Positions 11,501 to 24,416 of a stretch of DNA of 64,000 nt are shown one piece after another; position 1 is the stretch's first letter, and the number at the start of each line of letters is the position of its first letter. The position numbers and the translations under genes were made by a program. This stretch comes from Pyronema omphalodes (taxonomy: Eukaryota > Ascomycota > Pezizomycetes > Pezizales > Pyronemataceae). Location of the stretch: contig JAJJXM010000015.1 of NCBI GenBank assembly GCA_024516155.1, forward strand, positions 124,001 through 188,000. Reading direction: 5' to 3'. The notes beneath the pieces were generated by a model. The model was not told the DNA's origin and made no database searches. It saw only the letters and a program-made list of their open reading frames with translations.

Positions 11501-14500
11501 AACTTTTGACAGGTCAGATGAGTACGGCTAAGCAATACAGATGTTAACCTGATGAGATATAATACAATGACAACATAATATACAAAGAAAACAATATTAG
11601 GTACGAATAGTATACAACCAAATAATCAACTAATGGATGAGTCAACTTTAAATACCGCAATAATAAAATATGGTAATGCTATAACTGATGTGATACAAGA
11701 ATCCAGGTCTAGATGACGGAGAAGGCACTTAGGGGAAGGGTAGGTGATGTTAGAAGTTTACCATAATGCAATTATTATTTTGCCAATCACTGCTATGCGA
11801 TATACTTCCCGGCCGTAAGCTAGCCCTTGGTATTACACTCTTGCAGTATTATGCCTAGATAATAGATAATTCCACTGTATTAACTCACTTTGCCGTAGTC
11901 TAGACTCCAGTTATCATACTAATCAATGATTTGCCTATAGACAACATTGTTTGATATGGCGGCTGGGAGCACCAGGGACCACTGCATATGTCAAACAAAT
12001 CAAATAAATATCCATCTCCCTCTTTCCAAAATCAGATCTGCAGTCCAATCCAAGATTCTGGGATTCTAGCCCCCACATGAACTAAGCACAGGAGCTGTGG
12101 TATGGTTCCATACTAGCATTGGAGAGCCTACCAGCACAAGGAGCTATTTTCAATCCCCCTGCTCATTCTCTTTCTCGGCTGTGGATAATTGCTGCTCGCT
12201 TTGACACATGTCGCTCTAGAGTAGCTCAGGCTTTTGCATAGCATTGCATACTGCGGAGTATCGTCGCACTGTGATTGCTGACTGCTCTCACTGCTGCTGC
12301 TGCTGAGACCTGCTTCTTTGGATGCGGGTAAGTGTAGTACATATTTCATGTAAAGTTCAAGATTCGGATTCAGTCCAGCTGTATGATGTACTTTTATGAG
12401 TTTACTTTACGAGCTCTTGTTTTGCCCAGAAACGGCGAGTCTGGAAAGCCGAGTTGAAGGAATTAATTGTATTTTGCTCGTAAGACTTTCAGTTGCGGTG
12501 ATGCGGTTATTCGAAGAACGGCCAGGTAGGTGACAGGCCACTGCTGCGTTGAATATTGCTCAGACGGCTGACACGGAGTAATCGATTGATTTTCCGTACC
12601 TAGCTTAATCGCTTAGAATCGGTCATCTTCGGCGGCCTTAGACTCATCACTATGGACTGCGTATCCGTACTTTTCGTTCCCGGACCGCCGTAGCCGTAGC
12701 CGCAGATCAGACATAATCCTCCGTGCTCGATAGTACTCAATGCTCATCAATCAACCACCTGGATACCGTATCCAGTCCTCTAAACCTATTCAACTCCGAA
12801 TGTCCGACTCTCCGGTGTGCGGTGTGTAGTATACCGTGTACGGCGTTGTCCCTCAAGTTTCAACCCGTATCCACCCAGGATGCCAAATTCCAACCTCTCC
12901 GGGATTGGTAAATTCGTTAGTTCCGACTTAGTTCGGTATAGTCGGTGATCGGTATTATCGGAGCCGAGCACGGCAAAGACATCGGATATGGAAATAGCGG
13001 AATATAGCGTTTATCCGTTGGACTGTTATTAAGTGTTACTGTATTTATGTAGAAAACTCTCGACCTTTTACTTAACTAATACTTTCTTGCTTCAAGTTCA
13101 AAAACGAGGTATGCAGTAAAACTTACATCATAACTGGTCTTTGCCGTCTCCGAATGAGATGACATACTCACTGTGGGTCTGGAACGGTGCGATATCTGCC
13201 AGTCCCGTGATAGCACGTTGATGTTATGGGGTGGCATAGTACAGCCTATTAATTACTGGTTCCTATGGACCTCGAAAGTTAAGGGACTTGGAGTGGGGAG
13301 GCTTCGAAGTTCGTAGAACGATTGGAGTCCGCTGTCCTGTGTTCTTGCATGGGACTTGCTAAACTCCATTTGATTTTATCGCTGGGACCTCGCTGAGACC
13401 CTCTCAATGTTTGCTCCACAATTCATGAAACTTCTAGAACCCCAAGAACAGCATGTTAGAATATAGTTTCATGACCAAAGCTATGTGACAAGCGGAATGT
13501 GGCATACCAAAGGAATTATTTCGTCATTCCATGCTTCCATTGTTCACCTGCTCTCTCCAGAATGTACGGTGGTTGTCAGACGTTGTCTCCATATCAGTTC
13601 TTCCTCCAGCGATTGGTTCGTGTAATTCCGCTTGCTGGCGTCTTCTGGCTGAGCCCTAAAGCCATCATCGGCAGTCTCTTGCGCATCGCTACATAGCACA
13701 AGTAAATGTATGAGTGATTACTCCGTGACCACAATTCCAAAAATCCGCCTTGCATCTCCAAGCCTCACATGCTCGTTTTTATGATGCTAGAGGTATATTG
13801 GCAGCTATAACAGTAGTCTGCATTGGGCTTTATCAGGCTTTTGCAGATATGCATGGGTTTGTATGGGTTTGAACCCCGTCTTCAAGCTTGGTTGGATTTC
13901 GGGGGTTTGCTTGCCATCCTGCGATGAGTATGTTTCCCGTTCTCGGCTCGGTTTCGTGAGTAGAATAGGGAGATATTACAGTCCTTTAGCAGGCCTCTAC
14001 CAGCATATATCTCTTGCTTTCGGCTCGAATTGTTTAGTCCAGGTAATCATCACGCAAGATACATACCAGAATTAGCAGTGCAGTATACCGCGTACTTGAT
14101 GCTGTTCTTAGAAATATAGTGTAATGTGACCATGGTGGTGCGAAGGCGGTGCTGGAGCCTTGAGGTGGGCACTATGGGTAGCTGTTCATCAGCTGTCGGT
14201 AGGGGTAGCTCAAAACATGCAAGTAGCTGGTAGTGCCAGGCCAGGACTAAAGGACTGTGACCGATGACCGACGTTGTTACTCTGTGAACTTGTGAGTTTC
14301 AATTTAATGTACTCGTGACTTCGATCATGCTAAGAAACCGGGAGAGATAGCATATTCATACCTGGTGACCTCTACCGGAATTTAGGTCCGGTATCTAAAT
14401 TCTAATCCTGTCGAAAATCGCGCGAAAATACCCGGGTCTGACTGACGGGTCCCGATCCCATCTGATGTCCCCAGTAGACATGGTGCATATAAGACTCACT

Positions 14501-16885
14501 TTACCTGCAATAGCTATAGTTGGCATACTCTTAACCTGGAAACCTGTATATGGATAACGTACCTGGATATGTACGCGTTTTTAGTTTTAACAACTAGTCT
14601 AGTTCAACTAGAGTAACTGGTTCAAGGTTCAAAAAATTGGGCATCAGGTCCCATCAAAAGACTCCAGGTGCCCAACCTACTCCACAACAAGCGCACAGCC
14701 TTGTAAATCTGCAAGTCTGTAAGTCTGTAAGTCTGAGGTCATCATAACTGCATCTCGATTTCAGGCACGCGTAAATCGGTAAATCGGTTAAGCAGACCAT
14801 CGCATTATCAATACGCTATTATCGAATGTCGAGATCGTGACGAAAGACGAACGACGGAGGCTAGCGAAAGGTCAAACATTGAGATCCTTCGTCACCTATT
14901 TCCGGACCTACGCTATCATAAGGCTACACCAAATGCAGTGCCCTTGAGCCCGATGGTATGAGGCCCTGGGACAATTTTCCGCAACCTTCAAGGCCTACAC
15001 AGTCTAGTAGTAGTGCTGTGGTCATCAATCTCCATCGCGTCTTGCGGGTCCTCGGTGTGATTGATACGGTACTGGGATTCCTACTTCAGTCTTCCTCAGA
15101 ATGGCTACTTCTACTTCCAATATCCTACATCCTACTTCCCCGGCGTGGCAAACAGACCCGAAGCATCTCATCATCATTAGATTAGTATCGGCTACGACTG
15201 TCTCGCGTATAGCGGGAAGATGAAAAGATTGATCTCTCGATCATTTGCATCAATAGCATCTGAGAGCATCGATAACTGGGAACGACATTCTGAGATAGGT
15301 GGTTTTGTGGGTTCGGTGACTTGTAGCGTGGTCGATCAATCCCGGCCATATCTACCGCATCGCCGCATGGCAACCAGACTTCCGCGAGATAAGATCTATC
15401 GATCTCTTGTCTTCTTTAAAATCTCGTTCCTTGTAAATGAATTACCCCTAGAAGATAAGGTCCTGCTACTGAGCTGAAGCTGGATGAATGTGATGCCGGA
15501 TATCCAACTTCCCAAGACGCTGAGATAAAGATCTGCAGTGATCTTCGGTGATTGACATGGAGGTCCTAAAAACCTAGCTAAACGTCAATGGACGTCAGTT
15601 TCAAAATACCGGAAACTTGGTAGGACAGAAGTTGCTAGAGGTCTCTACGGTTTATGCAGCCTTTTTTGCATAGGGGATATGGTCCGGTAGAATTTATTTT
15701 CGGCAACTTCCCAAGCAGCTAAGCAGGCCCGAGCATGCCGAACTAGAGTGCGGGCTGATCCGATAAATGCAGATAGCATTGATCTCGTTAATCTCCACAA
15801 ACGATTCTCCGGCATGATTCCGTAATTTGTTCAAGACGTTCAAGGTATCAAGGGGAAGCGCTCCAGATGTTTGCAAGCCAAAAGTTCGCCACCACCAGCA
15901 AGGTCCGTGGTTGTGATGCCGAGAATTCCCCTGAAGCTTTTGGTGCTGTGGAGTGTCTTTCCAAGACGCGAAAGACTAAACGGTTCGTTGTAAGCTTTTA
16001 CTGGACAATGCTGGGATCCCATAAGCTGTTGAAGTATGCTTTATCTTTGGAATGGTGTAAACCTAGAGTCTGATCACTCGCCATTGCTTCGTCATGATTC
16101 TCTGTGTTCGCCAAGGTGATGGTGATCGACCCCTAAAGATGGGGTAAATATGGAGGATGTGCAGAGTCGGAGAGCTTCCACTGGATTTGGGGTAGTTCAC
16201 CTATGTAGTCCTCTAGAGGAATTAGCTCGATTTTCATGCACCCGTCAAACGGACGGCTTCCGCTGTTGCATCAAGCTAGTGGCGAGGATTTGATAAGCGA
16301 ATTCCAAGCCATTCCCGTCGGAGGATTATTATGTAATGGAGAGACGTTATACACCATAAACATACGCCGCTGCGGCTGTCCGCCCTGCCATCCCTAATGG
16401 ACCGGGTTAAATAGGACTGAATGAGTAAATGATGAATGTTCTGCTTGCTTGAAACTCGAAACTCTCCTGACACAGAGTTCAAACTACCCCTCAAACGGGC
16501 GGTTGGGGCTCGAGCGAATCAGCCACAAATATGCTACGGTAACGATTCCACCCACTTTTTGTTTATAAGTATGTAGTCCACTGAATCCAAAGGATTAATA
16601 GTGATTCCTAAATCAGGGCGAGAATCATCGCTTAGAAGAGTCCAGAGCATAGAAAGTGCTTGTGCATAGAAGCCGTCCAAGCGTGTCGCATGCTCGGGCT
16701 TGTGGGGCTAAGCTATTATTAGTCATCCAAAGCCGGTTTAGTGTGGTTCGTAAGCTCCCATAACTGCGCCCTCCCTGTGGTGCCACCCATCTCCCGTCAA
16801 CCTTCTTCTTCTCTTCGACATCTTCACTTCGCTGTTCAACACCAAACCCACAGCAACCAAAAAGACACGACAAAAAATACACAGG
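5552..16885. other. gene-poor region, no supported gene
   Basis: Over 11 kb I find no ORF with a recognisable domain, no set of exons that joins sensibly, and no conserved RNA. The longest frames are about 90-120 codons with unremarkable composition. AT-rich low-complexity DNA with A and T runs fills about 10.38-11.4 kb, including a 15-bp C run at 11188-11202. No terminal repeats of a transposon were recognised. The stretch may be decayed repeat DNA, but I cannot show this without a dinucleotide count or alignment. Confidence 0.5.
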
Positions 16886-18036
16886 ATGCGTTTCTCACCA
16901 CTTATCCTCCTCGCCCAGGCGGCGGTTATGACTACGGCCTTCTTGATCCCGCCTGAGTTTAGCGAGGAACAGCTAAAGGAGCTTATGATGCCTATTGATA
17001 TCGGTGCTGGCCTGGCGCTCAGCAAAATGTCGATGAGCCGGATTGTTAGAATTCCTTGTGAGGGATGCCCGGTTAAGGAGGAGGGTGTTTCTACCGACCT
17101 TGTAAGTACTCTTTGTTTTGTCGCTGCGAGCTGCGACATGCGAACAAATTGCTCCGCATAATTTTGCATAAGATTAGCTAACGTCACCTGCAGATCCTCG
17201 ATTTCAACCTCCCCTCTACAACTCACCATGTCATGACGTTGAACGGTGCCACGATTCTACCCCTCGAGGAGACTGAAGTCAAGCCCCTCATAGCCTCGCA
17301 GATCCCTCGCGGCGTCGACACTATTTTATACTTCGTCGACCGATCCCACTTCCCTGTCGTCACCGTTGATAATGCGCGCTTGATCAACACCGACTACATC
17401 GGCGCCGATGGATCCAAGCAGTTTACCTTGGAGCTCAACATCCTAGGTGTTGAAGGAGTACCCGTATCAATCGAGGGAGTAGAAATGGTCATCAATGAAG
17501 ATTCCAACGGCGACTTATCGTTCGGCCATGTCAACCCCTTGAAGAAAGGAGCATTGAAGAGCTGTGGAATGGATGTCAAGTGTATGTTCAACAAGATGTT
17601 GACGAGAGTAAAGGAGAGCAAGATGGTCAAGTGGGGAGGAGGATGCGGAGGAAAGGCCCACGGACAGCTTGAGGAGCCCAAGCACAAGCACCACCACAAC
17701 CATGAAGGAAACCATCATCACAAGATGGGTATGTTCATGAGAGTTGTTACCCAGATTCTTGCACCGGTGTTGGTTGGTATTGTCATGGGAATGGCTGCTT
17801 CCCTTGTTGGTCTTGCGGTCTCTCATATCCTCTTTGTTCTCTACGCAAAGGTTAAGGGAATCAAGCGATGCCGCAAGTCTGGTGGACGCTGTGGACGTCG
17901 TGCGAGAAGGGAGCGTGAGCGTCTTGCTGCTGAACAGGCAGACGGAGAGGTCGAGAAGGGACTTTTGGTCGAGGAGCCCATTATCGAGAGCCCACCGGCT
18001 TACAAGGACGCTGAGACTCCTGTCGAGAAGGAATAA
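16886..18036 (+). CDS. secreted/membrane protein with His-rich linker and TM helix (DUF7728-like), 352 aa
   Basis: Two exons, 16886-17101 and 17194-18036, join in phase 0 across a 92-bp intron (GTAAGT...CTGCAG). The N-terminus is a typical signal peptide ending near AFLIPP. A CEGCP motif follows around residue 59, then a beta-rich lumenal or extracellular domain. After that comes a linker dense in histidine (HKHHHNHEGNHHHK, about residues 221-234) and one strong membrane segment of about 30 residues. A basic stop-transfer patch and an acidic, proline-containing tail end the protein. The layout resembles the uncharacterised fungal DUF7728 proteins, which share an N-terminal signal, a CxxCP-type motif and a C-terminal membrane helix; I assign this from memory of the family with moderate confidence. 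The His cluster suggests metal contact, but that is inference. A pyrimidine-rich leader precedes the start codon. Confidence 0.82.
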
Positions 18037-18951
18037 GCGGGGGGCGATACACAACTTACTTATACCGAAATACTCGTTATTGGATAACGAGTAGTGATAG
18101 TTGTTTCTTGTAACTGGCTTTATGGACGCATGGTTTTTTTAGGCACGTTTTTTTGAGTAGGCACGTATTTGGGGTATATTACTAGGTCGGTTTTTTTTAC
18201 TGCTTTAGTAAGGAGAAATTGAATGCAAATTTATTATTATGTATGCGTATTTAAATGTGCGAGAGAACTGAAATCGTGATGGTGATACCTACAGAGGAAA
18301 CAGTGATGTAATAAAGCCCAGATCAAAGATGTGCCAACAAGTCACCAGCTGAATCCATCAATCATGAAACCCTGAGACCCTGGAACTCGAGACCTTGGAA
18401 ATCCAAAACTTTCATGCTGGGACTCTGTATTACATTGTAATAAGGTCTGATTGGATATCCGTCCGCCCAAGACAAGTTATATCAAGGACTGGACTCCTCC
18501 GATATCCGAGTCCTTGCCCTTTGCCCTTATCCCTTATCGACCCCAACGTTGGCGTGTTCTCATGGAATATCACCCAATGTATACATGATATGGAATAAAG
18601 ATTATCGAATCAGGCTGGAATTACAGAGATTAGAAACTGACGGTGTACGGTGTACCTATGCGCATGTTTCGTCGTAAGAACACGCGCAGAAATCGTATCT
18701 TAGGTATATACCCTGCAGCGTACATATAAGGTACTTCTGGTTTTCTAGTCTTCTATTTTCCTTCATACCACACCATAGCTTGGATCTTGGAAATGAATAC
18801 ATCTAACACAATAAAGCGAAACTGATTCCGGGTTGCCAAAAGAGTATTCCCATCCTCTCCCCCACCACTTGACATCATTGCAGTGCAATAGCCAGTCATT
18901 GGTCATTGCTTCAAGGGCTATAATGGGTAAAGTGCAATCCTTCCCAATGAA

Positions 18952-19023
18952 GACTCCGTGGCGCAAGGGTAGCGCATCTGATTCCAGTCCAGAAGGTTGC
19001 GCGTTCAAATCGCGTCGGGGTCA
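18952..19023 (+). tRNA. tRNA-Trp (anticodon CCA), intronless, second copy
   Basis: Identical base for base to the minus-strand tRNA at 5480-5551, including the A-C mismatch at the foot of the anticodon stem. Flanks differ, so this is not part of a long recent duplication. A run of six T lies about 20 bp after the end, as expected for Pol III. Confidence 0.88.
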
Positions 19024-22000
19024 CTCGATTTCTCTTGAATTTATCTTTTTTGCGGGGGCTTTTCTTCTTTGATGTTTTCTGATCGGGGTGTGGACGGTGA
19101 TTGGGGTGGAGTTGTGATATGGAAAGTGATAAGTCGCGGTGCACGGCTTGGATTTTTGGGGTTGAATGTGTTGTGAAGAATGAGAGATTGATGATGCGGA
19201 GGTATGCATAGAAGCAGTATATACTCACGCTCACCTATACAAGAAAGATTTGAGAATGGGTTGGGAAAACGGGATATTTGCTCAGGTGTTGGTCAGTAGC
19301 TGTGAGGCGTGGATTTCAACTCCTAAGGTTGAGGATGGTGGCAGAGGGACTAGTGATTGTGTATATCTTCTGTATTCAGTGATAGGTATGTTATGTTATA
19401 TGTTACCAGTTAGAAACGATCTGGTACTATGTATGGCCATATCCTTCGGTATGTATCTTCTGTTGCAGTCTACCTTGAGGGGTGTTATATTCATTCCTGC
19501 TTAAGACGGGGTTTGATAGGAAGATAGTTCTATTCAACACAATTGACGAAACAAGTAATTCGTTTGGATCTTCACGTACAAGAACTTACCCCTCTGTCAG
19601 AATTCACGACGGTCTTGAATGTTCATTGCACGCGAAGAAAGTGCACCACAATGTCCAATTCAAACAAAGTGAAATTAAAAACGAAACGAAAAGAACGTGT
19701 AGGTTGTTCAACAGACTATTTCTTTTGGTGTTATTTTTGTTAGTACTTGCGTCTTGGTTTGCTATTCTTATCGATGTAGCCTTAATTATCGCAATGTTAA
19801 CTCGGGGGATTGTAGGCCAGCATAATGTTACAACTTGCAGGATTACACTTTTGGCAAGATAAACCCCCTGATTACTGTGTAGTGCATCAATGATGACAGA
19901 TGTGCGTCATACCGATGCCGAGCAATATCTTTACCTCTTGCCTTGTCTTAGCTAGCCCGTTTAGAACGGTGACGATCTAAGCTTTGAACGTTAGGGTTAG
20001 GCTGAATGTGGATTCTATGCGTGAATACCAGTGTCCTAGGAATCTGAGGCGGCTCACTTGCATAATATCATGGGTTTCGGTCGCCGGTTGACCAGAACCG
20101 CACTTTATCGTGGTTCTCGAAAACAACACATATCGATTTGGAATAGACGCCTCAGTCATCATCAAGCCAAGCTGACTCATATTTTTCTTGGGGGTTAAGA
20201 AATGACTGGCCGCTGAAGATATGTCGATGTTTCCTACATCAGGACTAGAAGTTGATGCCGCAGAATTCACAGATTGGTTTCTTCGGGGAAGTCTTATACT
20301 GAGGTATAATTGCAAGCTCTTGTAAACTGTGATTATGGTCACCATTCTGGAGGCTTGTCGACTTTAAATGCTGTTATAAATGCCCATGTCTTGAGAATAT
20401 TCGCAGTCGAAAATTTCTCTCCGCACATGAATGCCAGCAGAATTCAGCAAGTCTCAAAGCAGTCCTCCGATAAAAATACCGCAGCAAATAAATCTAACCG
20501 TCTCGAAGAGATAATTATCGGGTATGGGTGAATTGCTCAAACGCCCGAATTTGACATTGCATTCTTGATAACCGTCGGCTGACTGTACGCACAATATTCT
20601 GCCACAGCGTGATTCCATGTCGAAATGTTTTTTGACTGCATTTGTAACAAAAATGAGTTCCCTGGCTGAACAATTTTGCGTTTCCTTATTTCCACATGAC
20701 AATAACCCGTCTGTTGGAATTAAGAAATTTCAGCGTACGGACCGCGGGTATTGCTGTGAACGGCACTGCTAACGGGATCCATAACTAGCGTTGTCAATGG
20801 AAGGAACAGCTATATTCCAAACAAAGTGATGGAAAATAAGAAGTTCAAGAGAGTAAATAAAAAGCCAGGTTCTCGCAGATTTGTGGGAGTGCCGAGGAAA
20901 AGAACAAGTATAAGGTAATGAGGGGGCACTACGGTTCATTTTTTCGTGATCGCAATCACACGATGGATGTCACCCACGATTTCGCAGCAGCGCTGTGATA
21001 AACTGGGAATGCGGATGTGATGATATAGGCTTTCATGTCCCACAACGCTGTCGTGCGACGATGTGGGCTCCAAACAACAGAGATTATCTCAATGTGATGA
21101 TATGCAATTAAGCGCTTAATTGCAATGAAGCTAGTGGTATTCACAGGTTGAATCACATATGCCAAGATATTATACTTTTAAAATAGTTCAAAATTTGTGA
21201 ATTCTATTGTTTCCACTAATATGATGGACTCCCACTAATCAGCCCACACCCGATTCTGCAACCCACTAGCGAACCTCCGCTGAAAACAAGCCAATGTAAG
21301 AAAAAAACCTCTGTTGAGGCTTCTTGTGAGTGTCAATTATTTATGTGAAATAGCTATATTCATATGTACGATACCTTATTCCTGAACAGTGAATGGATTG
21401 CATCATCATCAACATTCATCCCTTCCTGTAGCAGAGTTATCTTCTTACAATCACACTACGGGGAAAATAGATACTTACAAAAATTGTGGGATCGCAACGG
21501 GGAAGCATGGGATTCGCGAATGGCGAGCTGCTAATGCTGCATCGAGGATCAGTGCAGGGACACAGCTGCCTGGCAGCAATAGAGCAGGGAGACGCTGGTT
21601 CGCTGTCAGGAGATGTGAAAATGGAAATGCTGTAGATGGTGGGTCAGAGGTCAACCCAGAAAAAACGCTGTCTCATAGATGTGCAAAGGGGGAGAACTGG
21701 AGGTTTGCCCGCAGAGCTGATTTTATGTGGGTGGAGGGCGCAGGGAAGGAACGCGGCAAGCGCATTGAGAGAGTAGTTGGGAGCTTGAGCCAGGAGCTCA
21801 ACGTCATAGGAAGAGCGCGGGGAAAGACACTAGGGCATACTAGCTTGGATGTGGAATTTTTATATGCCTTGACAGTGCTATTTCTGCCAGATTTTTATTT
21901 ACAGCATGAATTCTTTTCCTTTATGCATCTTATTTCTTCCATGATTTATTGATTAATTAATTTTGTCAATTGGTTAAACTTTTTATTTCTGTTATTGGTA

Positions 22001-22210
22001 TACGAAAAGAGGGAGAAGATAGTTTTTATCTTTTATTTTTGACAATCTTGTGTATTCGGGATCTTTTGTTTGTAGTTCCACGAAACTTCGTGACATAGAT
22101 TTTCATGGTGTTGAGGTGTGTTGAACATTGCTTGCCCATCAGTTCATGTCTTTGAGGTGTCCAAATATTAGCGAGACCGCAGATATGCGTATCATCTTTC
22201 CAATGCATGA
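19024..22210. other. intergenic, no supported gene
   Basis: Several frames of 60-190 codons are open, but none has a recognisable domain or good composition. The largest (21389-21952) is commented on among the rejected items. I see no mobile element termini here. Confidence 0.45.
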
Positions 22211-22218
22211 TTCCCACG

Positions 22219-22768
22219 TAGGGATGCACACGAGACGAGACGAGACGAGACCGCCATTGGTCTCGAGACGTCTCGTCTCGTGGGATTTCAGTCTCGTAAG
22301 TCTCGAGACGTCTCGATCGTCTCGGCGAGACGCTCGAGACTTCAGGCGAGAAAAAATATTTCATAAAACTACAAGTGAAGCAATAATTCTGCAGTATATT
22401 ATCTGCCCCAAATACCCATGCTCTTCCTCCTCGAATACCTCCTAATCCTCAGACTCCAGTAGTCCATTCAAGCTCTTGATGAGCAACACATACTCCTGAA
22501 GAAGTTTTACTAAGAAGTCGATCTTACACTTGGTAACAGATTTACTTAGAAGATTGACTAGCGGAGTAGGAAAAAAAACATCTAACCTTGATTGGCATAT
22601 TTTGCCCTACAAAGTATAGAATATACAAGTCTCGAAAAGTCTCGATCTTATCTCGAGCTTTTGAAAACAAGTCTCGAGACGTCTCGTCTCGTGGAAATCT
22701 AGTCTCGTCGGTCTCGAGACTAAAGCTCGAACTCTTGTCTCGAGCCGCTCGTCTCGTGTGCATCCCTA
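22219..22768. mobile_element. non-autonomous hAT-type element (MITE), about 550 bp
   Basis: The ends are perfect 21-bp inverted repeats starting TAGGGATGCACACGAGACGA (22219-22239 and 22748-22768). The flanks TTCCCACG and TTCCACGA look like an 8-bp target duplication that lost one C on the right. TAGGG...TGCA-type ends and 8-bp duplications are typical of hAT elements. The interior has no coding capacity and is packed with GAGACG/CGTCTC words. The 12-bp palindrome CGAGACGTCTCG occurs at 22264, 22304 and 22675. It does not share ends with the other hAT family in this window, so its transposase must come from elsewhere. Confidence 0.8.
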
Positions 22769-22776
22769 TTCCACGA

Positions 22777-24416
22777 TGCCGATGGTCTGTTGATTGAATC
22801 CCACGTCGTCGTGGCGAGCAAACCTGATGCAACGCTATGGTGGGGAGGTCACTATGTCCATCCAATGTACACTACGTTCTCGCGGCACACACACTACACA
22901 CAGCAAAAAAAATGTACCGTAGGGGGGTGTGCCCTGGGCACTCGCGTAAACCGTGCAATCACCTGGTTGACAGCCGCTCTCCAAGGAGGTCGTTCACTCT
23001 ATTTATTTGCCAGAGCTTTCTGAACTGGGAATCAGGTACAGATAGTCGCAGAGAATGTGGAGGTGGAGGATATGAAGAGGGGTTGGAATATTTGCCTTCA
23101 ATGCCGGCTAGAGAGGTTGCAACCCTGGGACAGTTATCACGTCAGCTTGATCACGTGATATTATACTGTTTCATGGTTGCGGGTCGCAAAGCTTGGCAGA
23201 GACACCCTGAGCGAGTTCTTGGCATATGAACTCTTACGTCACCCAAAGATTGGTCGCGTTTTGGAGCAATAGCGCGCGTCAAAGCTCTCCGGAGAAATTT
23301 TTCGTGTTTATTCAAGTTCATTGCTACGTGTTTCCCGACATATAGCCGTTGGCTACCCACGCAAGAGTACTGGAAGGGTCACAATAATGCGGACACATGT
23401 CTAAAAAAATGGAGTCCACCATATAGGCTATGAACAGGGCTTTGTATGGCGACTACAGAATATACGGAAATTAAAGTGATAGATAGTATTTGGAGCGTAG
23501 GAATGCACGGAAACACGGCTCACCAACGAAGATAAAGATTTGTTATATGAATACAGAATCATAGAATCCGGGATGACTCGTAAATATAAGCTCTACTGTT
23601 TTTACCCCAAAAAATCCCACGCCATTATCCATACCATTCTGCTGTGCGGGCTCATTACTAAAGTTAGGATGACGTCATCGTCTGATTTACGGACAACCCA
23701 TAGCGGGTAACTTAAGCCCTTCTGAAGCGTTAGAAAGCCTCCCTTCGTCAGATTCTACAATACCCGTTTTCACTGCTAATAACTCCAGTCAGAAGGAGCT
23801 CAGCAATGAGCACTATTCTACCCGCCTCGGTTTGGTAAGGAAAGGGGCTTTATATTGAGCTTGGGCCGTAAAACCCATGTGTGGAAAAATGTAACTGACT
23901 TCGTAAGCATAGAAGAGAGCAAAGTCACATATTTCATCTAAATGTAGATGTTGTCATAGCTTAGGCGCCTTGTGCGTCCTTCTTGGGTAATGTGATTGAT
24001 TAGGGACTTTTATCTTACGATTGGTTAGATTGTCTGGATTATTTTTTATTATTATTAATTGATTCATACTCGTATGAAACCGTAAAGTTTTGGCGGAATA
24101 AACAAAATTATTTACTCACATCCCCGTTCGTCCTCTCTCCACTTGCGTCTTCAATCTACTTTGTGCGGAGTTGTAGTCCCCCGAGTGTCTGTGGTCGCTA
24201 GTCTTGAGTGTCATCTGTTCCTATGGATTGTCTGGATGCTGGTACATTTCTAGTTTTGATTACTATTTCTAGCATCCCATGAAGCCAGTATTTGTAGTCT
24301 CTCCCTTGTTACGGACTGTCTCTCGGCGTTGAACACCTTTCACTGGTGCTTCTTGGGTTCCTTCAATCTCCAGCCATTACTGGTTTTTACTGTGGCGACT
24401 GCTGTTCTGGTTATAG
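22777..24416. other. intergenic, no supported gene
   Basis: Frames up to 130 codons overlap each other in several phases and carry no domain. Nothing else recognised. Confidence 0.4.

Noticed and set aside
19482..19862. 126-codon frame with a hydrophobic stretch
   Set aside because: Single predicted helix only, poor context, no homologue I recognise, overlapped by another frame of similar length.
21389..21952. 187-codon plus-strand frame
   Set aside because: No domain, uneven composition, weak start context, and an AT-rich hydrophobic end typical of chance reading. It could be reconsidered with transcript evidence.
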